Positions 59,797 to 64,000 of a DNA stretch of 64,000 nt are shown here, in pieces. Both the position numbers and the translations under genes were made by a program. Under the pieces are notes generated by a model that was given only the letters and a program-made list of their open reading frames with translations, was not told where the DNA came from and did not search any database. Location of the stretch: contig CP099848.1 in the NCBI GenBank assembly GCA_030062745.1, forward strand, positions 9,879,501 through 9,943,500. The letters are read 5' to 3'. How positions within the stretch are numbered: the first letter of the stretch is position 1; each line of letters opens with the position of its first letter. Origin of the DNA: Capitulum mitella (Eukaryota > Arthropoda > Thecostraca > Pollicipedomorpha > Pollicipedidae).

Positions 59797-60719
59797 ATAT
59801 ATAACAAACAAAGCCGAAGAATGACATATGCACGAAAATATGAGAAATGAACAGAATTCAGCTCCATACAGTCTCTTATAGGCGCCCTTCTGCAACGTTC
59901 CAGAGCTGCAGAGAGGAATGACACGGGGAGGCCAAATGTCCCTCCCTGTCCTCTTCCCCTCGTAAGGCGAAGGGTAAATCCAGGACTGGGTGTCACAGGT
60001 ATTTTGGACGCATTACGCGGAAGCTTAAAGCTCTAAAAGTGATTTCAGCTACATTTTGTGCCGTTTGCGCGCCGTGCACTAACATGAGCAAACAACGACC
60101 GCGGACCGTGAGCACTTAACGCGGCTCAAATACCGTTCTATAAACCAGGACAAGCTGCTCCTGCCAGCTGGTTGACCCAGTGCCGCCGGCGTTTTTTCGC
60201 CGCCTTTGGCAACCGTTTGCCGTGGCTGGTGACGCCGCCGGTCGATGCCTACCGCTGCCATCTGCAGACGCCACCTCTCCTCGAGAATACCCACACCGGA
60301 AAATGTCGCCGGGGCTGAGACGAAATGGCGCGCCGGGTTCCGCACTTTGCCATTTCCACGTGCGTTTGTAACTATATCCAGCGCTGTCATCCTGGGGAGC
60401 GAGGAAACGGAAAAATGCCGACGTTCCTGAGTGTGTGTACCAGCCATCGACGTCTGCCTAATGCAATCCACTAATCTTAGACGTCGTCGGGTGCGGTTGT
60501 GTCCATTCATCCCTCGCTGCCCCCGCCTGGGAAGTGCTGCGAAGCTGGCCCACTCCCAACCATCGAAGTGGCAGCCGGGCTGGGGGACCGGACAATTTCT
60601 GACACATCGCCGACTGGGGCCGCCTGCAGCCAACGCGCCACGGCATGGCGCCTATTAAATGGCCGACAGACAGGTGGCGCACAAGTGATATCCAGCACAT
60701 CATTAACGCATAATGAGCG

Positions 60720-60725
60720 TATAAA
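60720..60725 (+). promoter_or_regulatory. TATA box of the acidic secreted-protein gene
   Basis: TATAAA lies 47 bases before the ATG at 60767. An arthropod-type initiator TCAGT occurs at 60759-60763, ten bases further than usual from the TATA box. Transcription from about 60750 would leave a leader of under 20 bases. Confidence 0.55.
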
Positions 60726-60766
60726 GCAGCCGGGGACGCCTGGGAGGCAGCTATCGAGTCAGTACA

Positions 60767-60854
60767 ATGCATGTGACGTGGTCCGTCTGGTTCTTCCTGC
60801 TTCTGGCGGCCTGCAGCGGCCGTCGGATACATCGACAGCATGCCGACCAGCAAG
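60767..60854 (+). CDS. acidic secreted protein exon 1
   Basis: ATG at 60767 opens a signal peptide; the donor CAAG-GTGAGA is in phase 1. Confidence 0.65.
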
Positions 60855-61950
60855 GTGAGAGCCGGACACTAAAGACTTCACAGACGTCTCCTCACGGCAG
60901 CTGGGAACAGGATATGGGGATCGGGAACAGGATCGGTGGAGCGAGTGACTGCTTACGTGGCAAGGCGTTTGGGCGAAGGTGCATAGTGAAGCCAGCTTAC
61001 CTGCTGCGCAGGGCAAAACATGAACTTGTTTTAAATGAAAAAGTGAAAAAGCATGTGAAGATTAATCAACACGTTGAGTGGACAGATGTATTGAAGCGGA
61101 CACAAAAAGAGAGAAAACGCCAGTACAGCCCACTGGAAGACAACACGTTTACGAAATAGAGAATTTGCATGATAACAAAAAAGTACCGCATTATTCCGAT
61201 AGAAACGACTACCAGATGTTACTGAGCAGCTTGACGCAATCGTGCAAGGTGCAAGGTGGATTCCTTGAGTGTGTTAAATCGTCCGTCAGTGATAAGTTAA
61301 AACGAACCAAGTCGTTGCCCACCCGGCCCACCCTTCGCCCTCAAGGTGTCCCATTGACGTTTACGATCACCGATTTCAGTGCTGCTGATGACCCCGTTAC
61401 CTTCAAACACATTGGCGTTGGCTTTTATACATGATGACGTTGCTATAACATTCCGCAGCCAGTGAGCTCGTATTGCCAGACGCAGCTAACAGTACAATCC
61501 AGCCCTGGAGCTGCTCTCGTGACGATCCCGTTCGTCGTCCCCCGGCGCTTTGTCTGGCGCGTCGAATCCGCCTTGCGTCGTGCTCGTCTGTCGGCTGACG
61601 CCGGCGCGATGCCGGCAGTGCTGCTGATCGAGCTGCCCAAACACCGGAACACGGAACCGGCGTCGGCGTCGGCGTCGACGATCGACGACGGCCGGAGCGC
61701 GGCCGCGCCGGTCGACGGTGAGAGGGAGGAGGCCGTCGAGGCCGACGAGGAGGGAGCCGCCGGAAGGGAGGGGGCGTACGCCATCGACGAGGATGAGGAG
61801 GAGGCAGGCGACCAGGAGCCGAGCGAAATCGACGGCGACGACGACGTCGTGGTTTCGGCCGATGTAAACATGGAGAAAGACGAGACTGTGGAAACGCAGG
61901 AGCGCCCGCCCAGGATCATTAAGAGGTCAGCGGATGCATGTCTGAAGTAG
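60767..61950 (+). CDS. secreted Asp/Glu-rich protein, two exons, 191 aa
   Basis: Exons 60767-60854 and 61463-61950 join in phase (88 plus 488 nt, 192 codons with stop). I do not recognise the family. Residues 1-18 (MHVTWSVWFFLLLAACSG) are a signal peptide. Residues 33-90 form a more structured segment with TIPFVVPRRFVWRVESALRR and AVLLIELPK. Residues 94-176 are strongly acidic, with runs such as DEDEEEA and DGDDD. A KR pair at 183-184 precedes the C-terminal SADACLK. Cys occurs in the mature part only at 34 and 189, so one disulfide is possible. A TATA box upstream and AATAAA 104 bases after the stop support the model. A donor-like AAGAG-GTCAGC at 61926 could allow an alternative end. Confidence 0.6.
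61463..61950 (+). CDS. acidic secreted protein exon 2
   Basis: Two acceptors lie four bases apart, CCGCAG at 61458 and CCAG at 61462. Only the second keeps the frame of exon 1 open to the TAG at 61948. Encodes the whole mature protein. Confidence 0.6.
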
Positions 61951-62053
61951 ATCTGCCGTGGGATAGTCCGCACGTTTTCTCTTGCTATCGTGAGCAGTCA
62001 AGCACTGCTGAGAATATACGCCACTACACTGAAATAATTCCTTTGTATTTTAA

Positions 62054-62059
62054 ATAAAA
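62054..62059 (+). terminator. polyadenylation signal AATAAA
   Basis: Canonical AATAAA 104 bases after the stop of the acidic secreted-protein gene. Confidence 0.6.
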
Positions 62060-63349
62060 ATGTGTGACGCGATTCCACACCTATCCTTCTGTTACTAAAC
62101 CAGCTTTCTTTTTTTTCTTTTCCTCAGAAAACTTTTTGTCGTTGCATTTTCAGAGATGTTGTAGTAGAATGCTTTATCATTTGCATGACGTCTTATTCAG
62201 TTACACTGCTATTTGGATGTGGCAGTGTTTTAAAGTTATTAGGGCAAGATATATTCGTCTTCCGCGATTCTCTCCACGCCAAAGATTTAACGTCGAAATT
62301 ATTTAAAGTTGGTAGGGCTGCCGTCAAGTTGGTGGACCGCTATCATGCCTGCCTTAACAGGCTGCCGCACACATGCGCTGACGCATGCCAAAACTTTTAT
62401 TCCCAAGGTTTTCAGACGTCCAAGCTAAACTTCTTTACGCAGGCTTTATTTTTCTTGTCACACCAGTGAACCTGCTGGGACCTCTGACGATCGCCGCGGA
62501 GCGAAAAACACCAGACGACCGCTCAGATTTCTGTCGTGCCCAGCTGAATCCATTTTACGTCGTCGTAGGCAATGTTACGGCTGCGCTGAGGTGGTCTGCT
62601 CCTGTCCGGACTGCGCTCGTCGGTGAAGGCGGCACGGCGGCCCCACGCCAGCGGACAGCTCTGAAGAAGGCCAGGAGCTGCGGGGACGAGGTGAAGACGC
62701 CGCTGTCGGCGCCGGCAGCCGGCCAGCAGTGGTGGCCCACGCAGCGGACTGGTGCTGTTTACCGCAGGCACCGCGTGACGGTGCCTTCAGAAGACCCGAG
62801 ACGGTCCAAAGCGCCGTGGTGATCTGGCGGAAGCTTTGTCCCACACATTACGTTTGCCTTCTGTCAGCGCGTTTGGGAATGATACCGACAATGTCACCGG
62901 TGAGCCGGCTCTGACGTGCACCCCATTTGCAGGGACACGGATTGAACAGTTATGCTGGTCTGACAATGCTGGATAACAAGGGCTTATGTGAGCTTGTTTT
63001 GTCAAAATACCTTATTGTAATATTGCTGTAGCGGCCATGTGTTTACTGCCTCGTGAGAATGCGGTTCTTTTTCACAGGGGACTAGGTTTCTCGCAAGGGT
63101 TAGAGTTAACCTGATATTGCGAATGAACATCGCTGAATAAAAAATACACTGCTTCTTACATGCTGTGTAGCCTTTTTTCAATGTTGGATGATTCATACCA
63201 TATTGTATAAAAAATAAAATCCTTCACACTGGCAGCACGCTGTAAAACTTTGCCATGCACAAGAGTGAACAATAACACCGAACATTTATTAGTTCCTAGA
63301 GATTTTCAGAATTGGAACGGGTTACAAAGAAGGCAAATCATTAAGTGCG

Positions 63350-63406
63350 TTTATTATATATATTTATATATTTATTACATATTTATATATTTATTATATA
63401 TTTACC
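63350..63406. repeat. AT-rich simple repeat
   Basis: Repeated TTATATAT and TTATTA words. Confidence 0.9.
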
Positions 63407-63763
63407 TATTTGAAAATTAAGACGTATATTAAATGTTTGAATGGAATCAATAATTGCAAGTTATGTCTCCTGCATTAAGAAAACACTGCTTGCCTGAGCA
63501 GCTCTCGGTTTTCATAATTTCTCGTGATCAAGATCTGGATTTGTATTTCAAAATGAACTCCGTGAGGATTACCACGAGGCTGAAACAGTGCTGAGAACAT
63601 TGAAATAGGAATTCCGAACCTGCCATGCAATTGTCACAAGTCGTCAAAATAGTGAGCTTAATATAGTCAGGTTAATGCTATTACAGGACAGATAGCAAGG
63701 ACATTGTTTATTGACTAGACACACCATTCTCCATCACTCGCCCAATCACCAGTAGACTTAATA

Positions 63764-63841
63764 GTCTCTCTCTCTTTCTTCACTCTCTCTCCCTCCCTCC
63801 CTCCCTCTCTTTCTCTGTCTGTCTGTCTGTCTGTCTCTCCC

Positions 63842-63892
<51 letters not shown>

Positions 63893-63893
63893 C
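63764..63893. repeat. CT-rich microsatellite
   Basis: A compound pyrimidine repeat of TC, CCCT and TGTC units ending in a long CT dinucleotide run. Confidence 0.95.
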
Positions 63894-64000
63894 TTGACCG
63901 ACGCGTGGGCCGTCGCGACGGCCGGGTATCTGAGGCAAGTTAACAGCTGCTCGTATTCGCCTGCTGTACTGGGGATCAGAAAGACCGGTGGTTTAGCTAT

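Larger units (their letters stand above)
57395..60719. other. intergenic, possible lipase remnant
   Basis: No intact gene was recognised. A fragment at about 58605-58760 (LHLTVRQ followed by FYCSDSRNGG and SRIRFLPNF) faintly resembles the last PLAT exon of the two lipases. GC-rich sequence at 60080-60600 sits upstream of the next gene. Two small perfect hairpins are listed separately. Confidence 0.35.
62060..64000. other. intergenic with simple repeats
   Basis: A GC-rich stretch at 62560-62820 is open on both strands without a family motif. The rest is AT-rich with simple repeats and no recognisable gene. Confidence 0.4.

Noticed and set aside
61443-61973. 176-codon minus-strand open frame
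   Set aside because: Antisense shadow of the acidic secreted-protein exon; its Ser-rich content mirrors the GAG/GAC codons of the sense strand.
62385-62822. 145-codon plus-strand frame after the acidic-protein gene
   Set aside because: GC-rich and open on both strands, follows an AATAAA, and no family is recognised. It remains possible as an alternative last exon.

Overview
This window looks like nuclear DNA of an animal, most likely an arthropod and possibly a crustacean such as a barnacle. The grounds are short spliced exons in GT-AG introns, very GC-rich coding exons set in AT-richer introns, pancreatic-lipase-family genes, and many decayed transposons. The phylum is an inference from texture and gene type; no ribosomal or mitochondrial marker is present.

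The coding core is the right half. Two tandem plus-strand genes encode secreted lipases of the pancreatic lipase family. Lipase A spans 28790-37011 in 11 exons and gives 605 aa. Lipase B spans 50285-57394 in 10 visible exons; its first exon, with the start codon, was not located. In both genes every exon junction was rebuilt from phase. The catalytic Ser, Asp and His fall at family spacing, the lid is full length, and a C-terminal PLAT domain follows. Unusually, both continue 67-80 residues past the last PLAT cysteine. Downstream, 60720-62059 holds a compact two-exon gene with TATA box, signal peptide, stop codon and AATAAA signal; it encodes a 191-aa secreted Asp/Glu-rich protein that I do not recognise.

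The left 28 kb shows no convincing host gene. It holds a Ty3/gypsy integrase relic (2.29-3.13 kb), a LINE ORF1 relic (minus strand, 4.69-5.50 kb), a TTAA-flanked piggyBac-like non-autonomous element (8.03-9.33 kb), repeats rich in AGGTCA motifs, diverged roughly 300-bp tandem repeats (13-14 kb), two minisatellites (18.4-18.7 and 23.9-24.3 kb) and several GC-rich islands. Between the lipases lie a 460-bp foldback element, a broken copy of a widespread transposon-like protein family, a second piggyBac-like copy (44.49-45.71 kb) and a hAT-like element with an 8-bp target duplication (47.64-48.74 kb).

The two lipases probably act in extracellular or gut digestion of acylglycerols and arose by tandem duplication. 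They then diverged in two intron positions, splice-site type, C-terminal tail and third-position GC. Most distinctive are tandem duplications that copy splice donors in lipase A, a GC-AG intron inside its catalytic domain, and transposon copies carrying nuclear-receptor half-sites in DR4, DR1 and perfect IR1 arrangements.
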